A DNA stretch of 64,000 nt from Bog-756 sp963830165 (GTDB lineage: Bacteria > Actinomycetota > Acidimicrobiia > Acidimicrobiales > RAAP-2). The notes beneath the pieces are model-generated. The model saw nothing but the letters and a program-made list of their open reading frames with translations. It was not told where the DNA came from and searched no databases. The stretch covers positions 62,001 through 126,000 of the forward strand of contig CAWHKZ010000011.1 in assembly GCA_963830165.1 (NCBI GenBank), read 5' to 3'. Of this stretch, positions 8,209-16,708 are shown one piece after another (position 1 is the stretch's first letter; each line of letters begins with the position of its first letter). A program made the translations under genes and the position numbers.

Positions 8209-9405
8209 CTAGAACCTGCCGGTGAACCCGATGCCGACGGGCAGCTTGTCCGGGTCCCACCCGAGCAGGGCCACGGCGCGGCTGAAGGCGTAGCGGTCGG
8301 TCATGCCGGCCACGTAGGCGACGGCGGCATGGACCGCGCCGGGCCCGCCACCGGTCAGGGCGCCGTCGTCCCGTCCGTCGGTCGGCAGGAGGTGGGGGCG
8401 GTCGCCGAAGTGATCGACCAGTGCCCGCAGCACGTCGACGACGGCCTCACCCTGGGCCACGGAGCTGGGCCGGAGGTACACGTGCTCATAGTTGCTGGCC
8501 CGGAAGGCGGCCAGCGCCTCGGCCAGGTCATCGTCCATGCCGACCTGCCCGGTGCGCAGGGTGGTGGCCACGAGGCCGTCGATGAAGGTCCCGAGCTGCT
8601 CGCCCCGCCGGTCGCCGCAGCGTTCGCGTACGACGGCCGGCAGCGCCTCAGGCGTGACGATGCCGCTGCGCACGGCGTCCTCGAAGTCGTGGCAGACGTA
8701 CGCGATGCGGTCGGCCCAGCTGACCACCTCGCCCTCCGGCGTGGACGGCGCCGGTCGCGACCACGAGTGGTTCCGGATGCCGTCGAGGGTCTCCTCGCAC
8801 AGGTTGAGGGAGGCGAGCGACACGTCGGCCCCCCAGGGGGCGTGGTCGAAGCCGCCGGGCACGTAGGGGGAGAGGGCGTCCTCGCTGGCATGGCCGCCCG
8901 GACCGTGCCCGCAGTCGTGGCCGAGGGCGATGGCCTCGGTCAGGGCCACGTTGAGACGGCAGGCCCGGGCGATGCCCGAGGCCACCTGGGCGACCTCCAG
9001 GGCGTGGGTGAGACGGGTCCGCTGGTGATCGTCGGGGAAGACGAAGACCTGGGTCTTGCCGGCCAGGCGGCGGAACGACGGTGCGTGCAGGATCCGGTCC
9101 CGGTCCCGCTCGAAGCAGGTCCGCCACCGGTCGGGTTCCTCGTCGCGGGCCCGGCACCCCGCCCCGTCGGCGTGGGTGGCGCCCGGAGCCAGCTGCTCAT
9201 GCTCGAGCTCTTCGCGGGCCAGCCGGTCGAAGCCGGCGGACGGGGTCGCGGCCCCGGTGGACGCGCGGCTGTCGGCGTGGGCGAGGGTGACCCCGCCGGA
9301 CCCGTGCCCGGACATGGTGGCCGCCCACAGTCGACTGCGCTCGGTCTCGCCGGCCCGGGCCGGTCCCGGGGCCGGCGCCGACCCCCGGGGAGTCTCGCCG
9401 TCCAT
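8209..9405 (-). CDS. dgt: Deoxyguanosinetriphosphate triphosphohydrolase-like protein (HD domain)
   Basis: About 398 residues from the ATG at 9405 (another ATG at 9423 and a more distant start exist). The family hydrolyses dNTPs to deoxynucleoside and triphosphate. Metal-binding motifs of the HD domain are visible: the first His in RLTHALEVAQVASGIAR, the HD pair in GHDCGHGPGGHASEDAL and the distal Asp in SWADRIAYVCHDFEDA. DRDRILHAPSFRRLAGKTQV is the hallmark N-terminal motif of bacterial dGTPases. It converges with the peptidase gene and is divergent from DUF3107. In mycobacteria dgt lies near dnaG, which is not seen here. Confidence 0.92.
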   Translation of the reverse strand: MDGETPRGSAPAPGPARAGETERSRLWAATMSGHGSGGVTLAHADSRASTGAATPSAGFDRLAREELEHEQLAPGATHADGAGCRARDEEPDRWRTCFERDRDRILHAPSFRRLAGKTQVFVFPDDHQRTRLTHALEVAQVASGIARACRLNVALTEAIALGHDCGHGPGGHASEDALSPYVPGGFDHAPWGADVSLASLNLCEETLDGIRNHSWSRPAPSTPEGEVVSWADRIAYVCHDFEDAVRSGIVTPEALPAVVRERCGDRRGEQLGTFIDGLVATTLRTGQVGMDDDLAEALAAFRASNYEHVYLRPSSVAQGEAVVDVLRALVDHFGDRPHLLPTDGRDDGALTGGGPGAVHAAVAYVAGMTDRYAFSRAVALLGWDPDKLPVGIGFTGRF

Positions 9406-9530
9406 ACCGCCAGTGTGCCCCATCGCTGTGACCCCGGTGGATCGTGCTGGGACGGACCGGTCCCGGGAGGGCTGTATCGTCGTGGGCACCGGGCGGTCCA
9501 CCGACCGCCCGCCGGAGAGGAGCGTGCCAG

Positions 9531-9767
9531 GTGGACGTACGTATCGGGATCGTGCAGTCGATGAAGGAGCTCGACATCGAGTTGCCGGACGACGCTGACC
9601 GAGACCAGATCCTGGCCGCCATCGAGGAGGCGCTGGGCGAGGACGGCAAGATCCTGTGGCTGACCGACCGCAAGGGTCGCCAGGTCGGGGTCCCGGCCGG
9701 CAAGGTCGCCTACGTCGAGCTGGACCCTCCGGCCGCCGACCGCCGAGTCGGGTTCGGGATCTCCTGA
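9531..9767 (+). CDS. DUF3107 family small protein
   Basis: 78 residues from a GTG at 9531, with GGAGAGGAG just upstream. The sequence VDVRIGIVQSMKELDIELPDD, later LTDRKGRQVGVPAGKVAYVEL and a final VGFGIS, matches the actinobacterial DUF3107 family (about 75 residues, unknown function). It precedes the two ArsA-like ATPase genes with a short gap, an arrangement common in Actinobacteria. No catalytic motif is seen. Confidence 0.85.
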   Translation: MDVRIGIVQSMKELDIELPDDADRDQILAAIEEALGEDGKILWLTDRKGRQVGVPAGKVAYVELDPPAADRRVGFGIS

Positions 9768-9833
9768 TCCGACCCCGGGGCGCCCCACCGGGTCGTGGGC
9801 CGGACCCTGCGGGGTGCCGTGCCGCCTGACCCG

Positions 9834-10781
9834 ATGACGCCCCTGCTCGACCGCAAGCTGGTCTTCGTGACCGGCAAGGGGGGCACGGGCAAGACCACCG
9901 TCGCCTCGGCCCTGGCCCTGCTGGTCGCGTCGCAGGGCAAGAAGGTCCTGATCTGCGAGGCGGACGCCAAGGGCGAGCTGGCCGGTTACTACGAGGCCGC
10001 GCCCACGGCCTTCAAGGAGAAGGAGGTCCAGCCGGGCCTCTTCGCCATGACGATGGACACCGAGGCGTCGCTGCGGGAGTACCTCAAGCTCCAGCTGCAC
10101 GTGCCCATCGTCGGGCGGATCGGGCCGGTCGCCAAGGCCTTCGACTTCCTGGCCACCGCCGCCCCCGGGGTCCGGGAGATCCTCACGGTGGGCAAGCTCT
10201 GCTTCGAGGTCCGCGACGGCGACTGGGACATGGTGGTGGTCGACGCCTACGCCTCGGGCCACATCGTCGGCCAGCTGGCCGCGCCCCAGGCGGTCAACGG
10301 ATTGGTCCGGGTGGGCCTCATCCGGACCCAGACGGGCTGGATGGAGGACATGCTGTCCGATCCGTCGATCACCGGACTGCTGGCGGTGTGCACGCCCGAG
10401 GAGATGCCCGTCAGCGAGACCATCGAGCTGGCCGAGCGCGTCCGCGAGGAGACGAGGGTGCAGCTGGCCGGCGTGGTGGTGAACCGGGTCCTGCCCGAGC
10501 TGTTCGGCCGTCAGGAGGAGGCGGTGTTCGAGGCGCTCGCCGATCCCGAGGCACTCGGTGAGCTCGACAAGCTCGTCGACGGCGACGCCGGCCCCGTGCT
10601 CGAAGCGGCCCGCCTGGCCGTCACCATGCGCCGTACGCGCTCGACCCACCTGGAGCGCCTGCGCCAGGGGATCGACCCCGCGGTGCCGCTGCTGTACCTG
10701 CCGTACCTGTTCGCCAAGTCGCACGGGTTGCGCACGACGCGCCAGGTCGCCGGGTCCCTCGGCGAGGAGCTGGGCCTCTGA
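9834..10781 (+). CDS. ArsA-family ATPase (first of a pair)
   Basis: 315 residues. A deviant Walker A motif, VTGKGGTGKTTVA, lies near the start (about 10-20), with the switch region VVVDAYASGH (about 135) and VVVNRVLPELF. It belongs to the ArsA/GET3 P-loop family but lacks the arsenite-binding cysteines of true ArsA, so arsenic export is unlikely. The orthologous pair in Mycobacterium tuberculosis is Rv3679-Rv3680, linked to anion or small-molecule handling. The ATG at 9834 is chosen because the upstream 13 codons do not resemble the family. Its stop overlaps the next start by one base (TGATG), so the two are coupled and probably form a heteromer. Confidence 0.88.
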   Translation: MTPLLDRKLVFVTGKGGTGKTTVASALALLVASQGKKVLICEADAKGELAGYYEAAPTAFKEKEVQPGLFAMTMDTEASLREYLKLQLHVPIVGRIGPVAKAFDFLATAAPGVREILTVGKLCFEVRDGDWDMVVVDAYASGHIVGQLAAPQAVNGLVRVGLIRTQTGWMEDMLSDPSITGLLAVCTPEEMPVSETIELAERVREETRVQLAGVVVNRVLPELFGRQEEAVFEALADPEALGELDKLVDGDAGPVLEAARLAVTMRRTRSTHLERLRQGIDPAVPLLYLPYLFAKSHGLRTTRQVAGSLGEELGL

Positions 10782-11989
10782 TGGCGCCGCGCGCTCCCAG
10801 GGCCAAGGCCGCGGACGCCACGGCACCCACCCTCGACAGCCTCCTGGCCACCAAGGAGATCGCGGTGGCCTGCGGACCGGGCGGGGTCGGCAAGACCACG
10901 ACGGCCGCCGCCTCGGCACTGATGGCGGCCGTCACCCACGGCTCGAAGGTGCTCGTGCTGACCGTCGACCCGGCCAAGCGCCTGGCCAACGCCCTCGGCC
11001 TCGACGGCATCGGCAACACCGAGCACAAGGTGCCGGCCTCCGCCTTCACCGCCGCCGGAATCAAGCCCCGGGGCGAGCTGTGGGCGGCCATGCTCGACAC
11101 CAAGGAGTCGTGGGACTCGCTCATCCGCCAGCACGCCCCCGACGAGCAGACCCGGGACGAGATCCTGGCCAACCCGCTGTACCAGAACATCGCCGGACGG
11201 TTCGTCCAGAGCCACGACTACATCGCCATGGAGCGGCTCTACGAGATCCACTCGACCGGCGAGTACGACCTGATCGTGGTGGACACCCCGCCCACCCGCA
11301 ACGCCCTCGACTTCCTCGACGCCCCCGAGCGGCTGGCCGACTTCTTCTCGTCGCGACTGCTGCGGTGGCTGATCGTCCCCTACCGGTCGAAGCTGATCAA
11401 CGTGGCCACCAAGCCCTTCTACCAGATCAGCGACCGGATCCTGGGCACGGAGTTCATGGGTGACATCTCCGAGTTCTTCATCCTCTTCCAGACCATGTAC
11501 GACGGCTTCGTGGAGCGCTCGAAGGCCGTGGGCCGGCTGCTGTCGGACCGCCGCACCACGTTCGTGGTCGTCTCGACCCTGGAGGCGACCCCACTGCGCG
11601 AGGCGGAATTCTTCGCCGAACAGCTGACCGAGCGAAAGCTGCACCTCGGCGCCATCGTCCTGAACAAGGTGCTGCCTGACTATCTGCGGGGCCGTGAGGG
11701 CACCAAGGTGGCCGAGGCCATCCGGGACCGGGCCGGGGAGCTGGCCGGCGGACTGGCGCCCGCGCTGGGGGCCACCGACCCCGACCTGGGCGACGAGGAC
11801 CAGATCGCCCGGGTGCTGACCGAGGTGGCCGACAGCTACCTCAACTTCCAGATCGTCGCCCTGCGCGAGATGGAGGAGCGGGCCGGCCTGTCGGTCGCTC
11901 CCGACGTGCTCGCCACGGTGCCGTTCTTCGACACCGACATCTACGACCTGGGGGGCCTGCTCCGCCTCGGAGAGCAGATCTGGCGGTAG
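10781..11989 (+). CDS. ArsA-family ATPase (second of a pair)
   Basis: 402 residues with Walker A CGPGGVGKTTTAAA (about 31-44), the A-loop VLTVDPAKRLANALG, Walker B/switch VVDTPPTRNALDFLD and a C-terminal nucleotide-pocket motif NKVLPDYLRG. Like its partner it lacks the metalloid-binding cysteine triad. Its start overlaps the stop of the first ATPase gene. The known pair in mycobacteria forms a Get3-like heterodimer; by analogy these two should act together. The specific substrate is not shown by the sequence. Confidence 0.9.
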   Translation: MAPRAPRAKAADATAPTLDSLLATKEIAVACGPGGVGKTTTAAASALMAAVTHGSKVLVLTVDPAKRLANALGLDGIGNTEHKVPASAFTAAGIKPRGELWAAMLDTKESWDSLIRQHAPDEQTRDEILANPLYQNIAGRFVQSHDYIAMERLYEIHSTGEYDLIVVDTPPTRNALDFLDAPERLADFFSSRLLRWLIVPYRSKLINVATKPFYQISDRILGTEFMGDISEFFILFQTMYDGFVERSKAVGRLLSDRRTTFVVVSTLEATPLREAEFFAEQLTERKLHLGAIVLNKVLPDYLRGREGTKVAEAIRDRAGELAGGLAPALGATDPDLGDEDQIARVLTEVADSYLNFQIVALREMEERAGLSVAPDVLATVPFFDTDIYDLGGLLRLGEQIWR

Positions 11990-12021
11990 GCGATCCGGCA
12001 ACGACCCCTCCCCACGGGCCG

Positions 12022-12027
12022 TACGAT
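12022..12027 (+). promoter_or_regulatory. Putative -10 box of the O-methyltransferase (leaderless)
   Basis: TACGAT ends 6 nt before the GTG at 12034, in the 44-bp gap after the second ArsA-like gene. GCAGGG between them could also serve as a weak ribosome site. Confidence 0.45.
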
Positions 12028-12033
12028 GCAGGG

Positions 12034-12675
12034 GTGACCGACATCGTCGACCCCGACCTGGAAGCGTACGCCGCCGAGCACACCACGGCCCCGCCGCCCC
12101 ACCTCGACGCGCTGGCCTCCGAGCTGGTGGTGACCCTCGACTCGCCGGGCATGATGGTCGGCCGCCTCGAGGGTCGCTACCTCGAGTTGCTCACCTTCGC
12201 CCTCTCGGCCACCTCCGTCCTCGAGATCGGCACGTTCGGCGGCTACTCGGCCCTGTCCATGGCCGCCGGCCTCGCCCCCGGCGGGACCGTCACGACGTGT
12301 GAGATCTCGCCGGTGCACGCCGCCTTCGCCCGCCGCCACATCGCGGCCAGCCCCTACGCGGGGCGGATCGAGGTGCTCGAGGGGCCGGCCATCGACACCA
12401 TCGCCACCCTGCCCGGCCCCTTCGACCTCGTCTTCATCGACGCCGACAAGGCCGCCTACCGCGACTACTACGAGGCCGTGCTCCCGAAGCTGGCACCCCG
12501 GGGCCTCATCGCCGCCGACAACACGCTGTGGTCGGGGCGCATCCTCGACCCGTCCGACACCACCGCCGACACGGTGGCCCTGCGGGCCTTCAACGAGTTC
12601 GTGGCCACCGATCCGCGGGTCGTGGCCGTGCAGACGACCGTCCGCGACGGCGTCACCCTCATCCGACGGGCCTGA
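12034..12675 (+). CDS. SAM-dependent O-methyltransferase (caffeoyl-CoA OMT-like)
   Basis: 213 residues, usual length for family 3 O-methyltransferases. Motifs: VLEIGTFGGYSALSMA (SAM site, about 66-81), CEISPVHAAFARRHI, the metal-site aspartates in VFIDADKAAYRDYYE (about 135-148) and ADNTLWSGRILDP. These cation-dependent enzymes methylate catechol-like hydroxyls; the substrate here is unknown. The start is GTG at 12034. It precedes the PHP phosphatase by 32 bp, but a separate ribosome site precedes that gene. Confidence 0.9.
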   Translation: MTDIVDPDLEAYAAEHTTAPPPHLDALASELVVTLDSPGMMVGRLEGRYLELLTFALSATSVLEIGTFGGYSALSMAAGLAPGGTVTTCEISPVHAAFARRHIAASPYAGRIEVLEGPAIDTIATLPGPFDLVFIDADKAAYRDYYEAVLPKLAPRGLIAADNTLWSGRILDPSDTTADTVALRAFNEFVATDPRVVAVQTTVRDGVTLIRRA

Positions 12676-12707
12676 GCCCCGACCCCGCCGTCGCCCGAAA
12701 GGATCAC

Positions 12708-13619
12708 GTGCTCGACTACCACCTCCATCTCTGGCCGCACAGCCAGAGCGACGCCCAGACCACCGTCGAACAGGTGGCCGCCTACTGCGAGCGGGCCGTC
12801 GCCCGGGGCGTGACCGAGATCGCCGTCACCGAGCACCTGTTCCGCTTCACCCAGGCCAAGGACCGTCTCGGTGGCTTCTGGGACGACCTCCCCGGCGACG
12901 AGCTGCGCCCCGGCATGGCCGCCTACTGGGACCACCACGCCCGGGTCGACCTCGACGACTACGTCGAGGTGGTCCAGGCCGTGAAGTCCGCCGGACTGCC
13001 GGTGGTGCTCGGCCTCGAGGTGGACTACTACCAGGACCGTATGGACGACGTCGCCGACCTGTTGAAGGGCTATCCGTTCGACGTACTGCTCGGATCGGTG
13101 CACTGGCTCGGGACCTGGCGGTTCGACGTGCTGGGGGACCCCCAGGTGCTGGCCGAGTGGGACCACCGCGACATCGACCAGGTGTGGGAGGAGTACACCC
13201 GGGCCATGGAGGAGCTGGGCGCGTCCGGGGTGTGCGACGTGTTCGCCCATCCCGACCTGGTCAAGATCGCGGGGCACCGGCCGGCCGTGCCCGACGAGTT
13301 CTACGACCGGATCGCCGAGGCCGCGGTGGCCTCCGGCATGGCCGCCGAGGTCTCGTCGGCCGGCTGGCGCAAGCCGGTGGGCGAGGAGTACCCGGCCCCA
13401 CCGCTGCTGCGGCGCTTCGTCGACCGGGGTGTCCCGCTCACCACGGCCTCGGACGCCCACTCCCTGCCCGACGTGGCCGAGCGCGCCGACGACCTGCGCG
13501 CCCTGCTGACCGGAGCGGGCGTGTCGACCCTGCGCGGCTTCCGGGACCGGGCGCCCCACGACGTCGCCGTGTGCCCCGCCCCCGCCGCCGACGTGGCATC
13601 GGGCACTGCGGAGCGCTGA
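12708..13619 (+). CDS. PHP-domain histidinol-phosphatase-like protein
   Basis: 303 residues. The metal-binding motifs of the PHP superfamily occur in order: LDYHLHLWPHS (2-12), TEIAVTEHLFRF (about 36-47), GLEVDYY, GSVHWLGTW, CDVFAHPDLVKI and a C-terminal TASDAHS. This matches the HisK/HisJ-type histidinol-phosphatase subfamily, but no other histidine-biosynthesis gene is in the window, so the substrate is uncertain. The start is GTG at 12708, 5 nt after AAAGGA. It ends 3 bp before the sensor kinase gene, suggesting co-transcription. Confidence 0.85.
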   Translation: MLDYHLHLWPHSQSDAQTTVEQVAAYCERAVARGVTEIAVTEHLFRFTQAKDRLGGFWDDLPGDELRPGMAAYWDHHARVDLDDYVEVVQAVKSAGLPVVLGLEVDYYQDRMDDVADLLKGYPFDVLLGSVHWLGTWRFDVLGDPQVLAEWDHRDIDQVWEEYTRAMEELGASGVCDVFAHPDLVKIAGHRPAVPDEFYDRIAEAAVASGMAAEVSSAGWRKPVGEEYPAPPLLRRFVDRGVPLTTASDAHSLPDVAERADDLRALLTGAGVSTLRGFRDRAPHDVAVCPAPAADVASGTAER

Positions 13620-13622
13620 CCG

Positions 13623-15158
13623 GTGGCCACCCCCGCAGAGCTGGCCTTCGAGCGCACCAATCTGAACGAGGAGCAGCTCGCCCACCTCCAGCGGCTGCTG
13701 GGCACGTGGGGGATCCTGGCCGACCTGTCCTTCTCCGACCTCGTGCTCATGGCGCCCATGGCTCCCGAGTCCGCCGACCCGCGTGCGGCCGGGACCGAAC
13801 TCGTCATCCTCGGCCAGATGCGGCCGTCCAACAGCTCGACGGTGGTCGAGCAGGACCTGGTCGGCCAGACCGTCGCCGCCGACGTCTGGCCGCTCGTGGT
13901 CCTCTGCTTCGAGGCGGAGGAGTCGTCTCGGGGGGAGATGGAGCTCGAGCCGGGCGCCGAGCCGGTCCGCATGCACTGCATCCCGGTCTGCCACGACGGC
14001 GAGACGGTGGCCGTCCTGACCCGGTTGTCGGCCGGGGCCGGCCGCCGGCCCGGCCATCTCGAGCGCACCTACCGCGACGTGTTCAACCGGTTCGCCTCGA
14101 TGCTGTCCGAGGGCACGTTCCCGTTCCCGAGCGAGGAGGTCGCCACCGAGGAGGCGCCCCGCGTGGGCGACGGCGTGGTCCTGGTCGACGAGGAGGGACG
14201 TGTCCGCTACGCATCGCCGAACGCCACCAATGCCCTGCACCGCATGGGCATGTACTCCCAGATCGAGGGGCGGCGCTTGACCGACCTGGGCATCGAGGAG
14301 TCGGCCATCGAGTGGGCCCTGGCCTCGGCTCTGCCGGTGGTGGAGGAGGTGGAGCGCCGTCCCGACGTGACCGTCCTGCTCCACTGCATCCCCCTGCTCC
14401 AGGCCGAGGACGTGACCGGGTGCATCGTGCTGCTGCGCGACGTGACCGACGTGCGCCGTCTCGACCGCCTGCTGCTGTCCAAGGACGCCGCCATCCGCGA
14501 GGTGCACCACCGGGTCAAGAACAACCTGCAGACGATCTCGGCGCTGCTGCGGCTCCAGGCCCGGCGGTTGCCCCCCGGCGGTGGGCGGGTGGCGCTGTTC
14601 GAGGCCGAGCGCCGGGTCCGGTCGATCGCCATCGTCCACGAGATCCTCTCCCGCGAGCCGAGCGACCAGGTCCCCTTCGACGAGATCGTGACCTCGCTGC
14701 TGCGGATGGCCAAGGACTCGGTGGTCTCGCGGCACCTCACGTTCGAGGTCAACGGCGGCCTCGGCGAGGTGGCGGCCGACGTGGCGACGCCGTTGGCCGT
14801 GGTGCTGGCCGAGCTGGTCCAGAACGCCATCGAGCACGCCTTCCTCGACTTCGCCGCCGAGGAGGACGGGGACGGTGCCGCCGCCGACCACGATCTCACC
14901 GGGACCATCCAGGTCGACCTGTCCTCCGAGGGCGGCACGCTGCGGGTCGAGGTCCTCGACGACGGCTCGGGCCTGCCCGAGGGGTTCGACATCGACGAGA
15001 CCCAGAGCCTCGGGCTGTCGATCGTGCGGGACCTCGTTCGCAGCCAGCTCGACGGCACCATCACGATGCTCGACCGGAGCACGCGCGATGCGCAGGCGCG
15101 GGGGACGCTGGTGGTCATCGAACTCCCGGCCCGGGACCCACAGCCGATCGGTCAGTAG
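13623..15158 (+). CDS. pdtaS: PdtaS-like sensor histidine kinase
   Basis: 511 residues. The N-terminal part is a GAF-like sensor (about 1-165), then a PAS domain (about 178-285, with GVVLVDEEGRVRYASPN), a HisKA_2 dimerisation domain with the phospho-acceptor in REVHHRVKNNLQTISALL (about 295-315) and an HATPase domain with N-box ELVQNAIEHAF and G-box DDGSGLP. No transmembrane segment is visible, so it is cytosolic. The architecture and the neighbouring whiB gene match M. tuberculosis PdtaS (Rv3220c) beside whiB1 (Rv3219). PdtaS phosphorylates the antiterminator PdtaR, which is not in the window. GTG start, 3 bp after the previous stop. Confidence 0.85.
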   Translation: MATPAELAFERTNLNEEQLAHLQRLLGTWGILADLSFSDLVLMAPMAPESADPRAAGTELVILGQMRPSNSSTVVEQDLVGQTVAADVWPLVVLCFEAEESSRGEMELEPGAEPVRMHCIPVCHDGETVAVLTRLSAGAGRRPGHLERTYRDVFNRFASMLSEGTFPFPSEEVATEEAPRVGDGVVLVDEEGRVRYASPNATNALHRMGMYSQIEGRRLTDLGIEESAIEWALASALPVVEEVERRPDVTVLLHCIPLLQAEDVTGCIVLLRDVTDVRRLDRLLLSKDAAIREVHHRVKNNLQTISALLRLQARRLPPGGGRVALFEAERRVRSIAIVHEILSREPSDQVPFDEIVTSLLRMAKDSVVSRHLTFEVNGGLGEVAADVATPLAVVLAELVQNAIEHAFLDFAAEEDGDGAAADHDLTGTIQVDLSSEGGTLRVEVLDDGSGLPEGFDIDETQSLGLSIVRDLVRSQLDGTITMLDRSTRDAQARGTLVVIELPARDPQPIGQ

Positions 15159-15304
15159 GCGGTCGATCCGGTCGATGACCCTGCGGCGGGGCACAGTCAG
15201 GTACTGGGCGCGGTCAGGTACGGGGCGAGCTGCCGGGTGAGATGCCGTACGGGGGTGGAGTGGGGGACGCCGCGCGGTGGCGGGGTGTGATGCGGGGGTG
15301 CGGC

Positions 15305-15595
15305 TCAGGAGGCCCGGCGGCGAGCGGCGAGCCACGCCTTGCGGAGCTTGCGGCGCTCCTCCTCGGAGGTGGCGCCCCAGACGCCCGACTCCTGATTGGT
15401 GGCGAGTGCGAAGTCGAGACATGTCTCCTGTACTTCGCAGGTCCGGCAGACCCGCTTCGCCGACTCGATCTGGTCGACGGCGGGACCGGTGGTGCCGATC
15501 GGGAAGAACAGGTCGGGCTCGGTGCTCCGACAAGCGGCGAATTGCCGCCAGTCCCCTTCATCCCACTCGACCGTGCGGTTCCACATGAGCGCCAC
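15305..15595 (-). CDS. whiB: WhiB-family Fe-S transcription factor (WhiB1-like)
   Basis: 96 residues from a GTG at 15595, chosen because a strong GGAGGAG lies 6 nt upstream; an ATG at 15586 and an upstream ATG at 15613 are alternatives. Cys22, Cys50, Cys53 and Cys59 form the C-x27-C-x2-C-x5-C set that binds a 4Fe-4S cluster, followed by the turn GVWGATSEEER and a basic tail (RKLRKAWLAARRR) for DNA binding. The position beside a PdtaS-like kinase and the upstream CRP-type site suggest a WhiB1 orthologue, an NO-sensitive essential regulator in mycobacteria. The GVWGG motif is GVWGA here, a mild variation. Confidence 0.93.
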   Translation of the reverse strand: MALMWNRTVEWDEGDWRQFAACRSTEPDLFFPIGTTGPAVDQIESAKRVCRTCEVQETCLDFALATNQESGVWGATSEEERRKLRKAWLAARRRAS

Positions 15596-15630
15596 GCTGA
15601 CTCCTCCACTCATCAACTGAACTACCCACT

Positions 15631-15646
15631 TGTGATTTTATTCACA
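15631..15646. promoter_or_regulatory. CRP/FNR-type palindrome upstream of whiB
   Basis: TGTGATTTTATTCACA is a perfect 5-bp-arm inverted repeat of the CRP form TGTGA-N6-TCACA, 36 bp before the whiB start. On the minus strand a possible -10 box TAAAAT (15635-15640) lies inside it. In M. tuberculosis the whiB1 promoter is bound by CRP (Rv3676) at similar motifs; the regulator here is not in view. Confidence 0.75.
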
Positions 15647-15797
15647 TAGCTCGGCGCTAAACGTGTCACCGGCCGTTCAGGGTTCGTTCACTAGAGTATC
15701 CAGCGTCCCCCACGCTTGCAAGCAGTTTTGGGCCTTTCACGTGGGATTTGAGACAACATCCCCCTTGTCGCGTCAAGTGCTGGAGAAAGTACGCAGC

Positions 15798-16502
15798 GTG
15801 GTGCCACTGACCGCAGTGCAAGCCCACCGGGGCAGCCCGGACCCGTCCTCCGGGATCGGCGAGAACACGCTCGCCGCGTTCGACCGGGCCCGTGAGCTGG
15901 GAGCCGACGGCGTGGAGCTCGACGTGCGCCTCACCGCCGACGGGGGGCTCGCCGTCCACCACGACGCGGTCGTCCCGGGGGCCGGACCGGTCCACGAGCT
16001 GGCCACCGACGACCTGCCCGACCATGTGCCACTGCTGGCCGACGCGCTCGAGACCTGCGCCGGGATGCTGGTCAACATCGAGATCAAGAACCAGCCCGGC
16101 GAGGCCGCCTTCGACCCCTCCGACCGGGCATCCGACCTCGTGGTGGGCGTGGTCGAGGAGCTGGGGCGATCCGGGTCGGTCATCGTCTCCTCGTTCTGGG
16201 GGGCGGCCCTGGCCGCCGTGCGCTCGGCCGGGCCGGCCCTGCCCTGCGGGCTCCTGGTCGTATCGTCGTTCGATCCGCGCTCGAGCATCGAGGCGGCCGC
16301 CGGGCTCGGCTGCGCGGCCGTCCACCTGCCCCTCGGGTTGGTCGACGGGGCCACCGTGGCCGCCGCCCACGAGGCCGGCCTGGCGGTGGCCGCCTGGACG
16401 GTGGCCGACGAGGACGCCCTGGCCGTGGTGGTGGCCGCCGGGGTCGACACGGTGATCACCGACGACGTGGCCATGGCCCGCCGGGTCCTCGACGCGGCCT
16501 GA
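15798..16502 (+). CDS. Glycerophosphodiester phosphodiesterase
   Basis: 234 residues if read from the GTG at 15798 (another GTG is at 15801, and the frame is open further upstream). It should hydrolyse glycerophosphodiesters to glycerol-3-phosphate and an alcohol. Family motifs: QAHRG near the N-terminus, ENTLAAFDRARELGADGVEL (Glu/Asp metal ligands), VHHDAVV, NIEIKN and the C-terminal AWTVADEDA. No signal peptide is seen with this start, so it is probably cytosolic, like the UgpQ type. A GGAG lies about 12 nt upstream. It is divergent from whiB. Confidence 0.87.
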   Translation: MVPLTAVQAHRGSPDPSSGIGENTLAAFDRARELGADGVELDVRLTADGGLAVHHDAVVPGAGPVHELATDDLPDHVPLLADALETCAGMLVNIEIKNQPGEAAFDPSDRASDLVVGVVEELGRSGSVIVSSFWGAALAAVRSAGPALPCGLLVVSSFDPRSSIEAAAGLGCAAVHLPLGLVDGATVAAAHEAGLAVAAWTVADEDALAVVVAAGVDTVITDDVAMARRVLDAA

Positions 16503-16512
16503 CCGGACCGAT

Positions 16513-16581
16513 CGACGCGGCCCGACCGACCCGACCGACGCGGCCCGACCGGCCCGACCGACGCGGCCCGACCGGTCCGAC
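16513..16581. repeat. Three 23-bp tandem repeats
   Basis: Units at 16513-16535, 16536-16558 and 16559-16581 differ at only one or two bases (core cgacgcggcccgaccg). They are followed by shorter gaccggaccgacc motifs to about 16610. They fill the gap before etfB and show no coding sequence. Confidence 0.8.
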
Positions 16582-16708
16582 CGCCCCGACCGGACCGACC
16601 GGACCGACCGCTGTCAGGGGTCCGCCCCGGCCGCGACCAGGGGCGTCCTGACCTGGGGCGGGGTGCCGATTGGTCCGGGAGGTCGCTTTTCGTCAACAAT
16701 GCACGACT

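Noticed and set aside
12468..15533. Very long antisense open frame (about 1020 codons) opposite the methyltransferase-PHP-kinase genes
   Set aside because: High GC keeps antisense frames open. Its translation has low-complexity His/Gly/Arg/Asp composition and no family motif, while the opposite strand encodes clear proteins.
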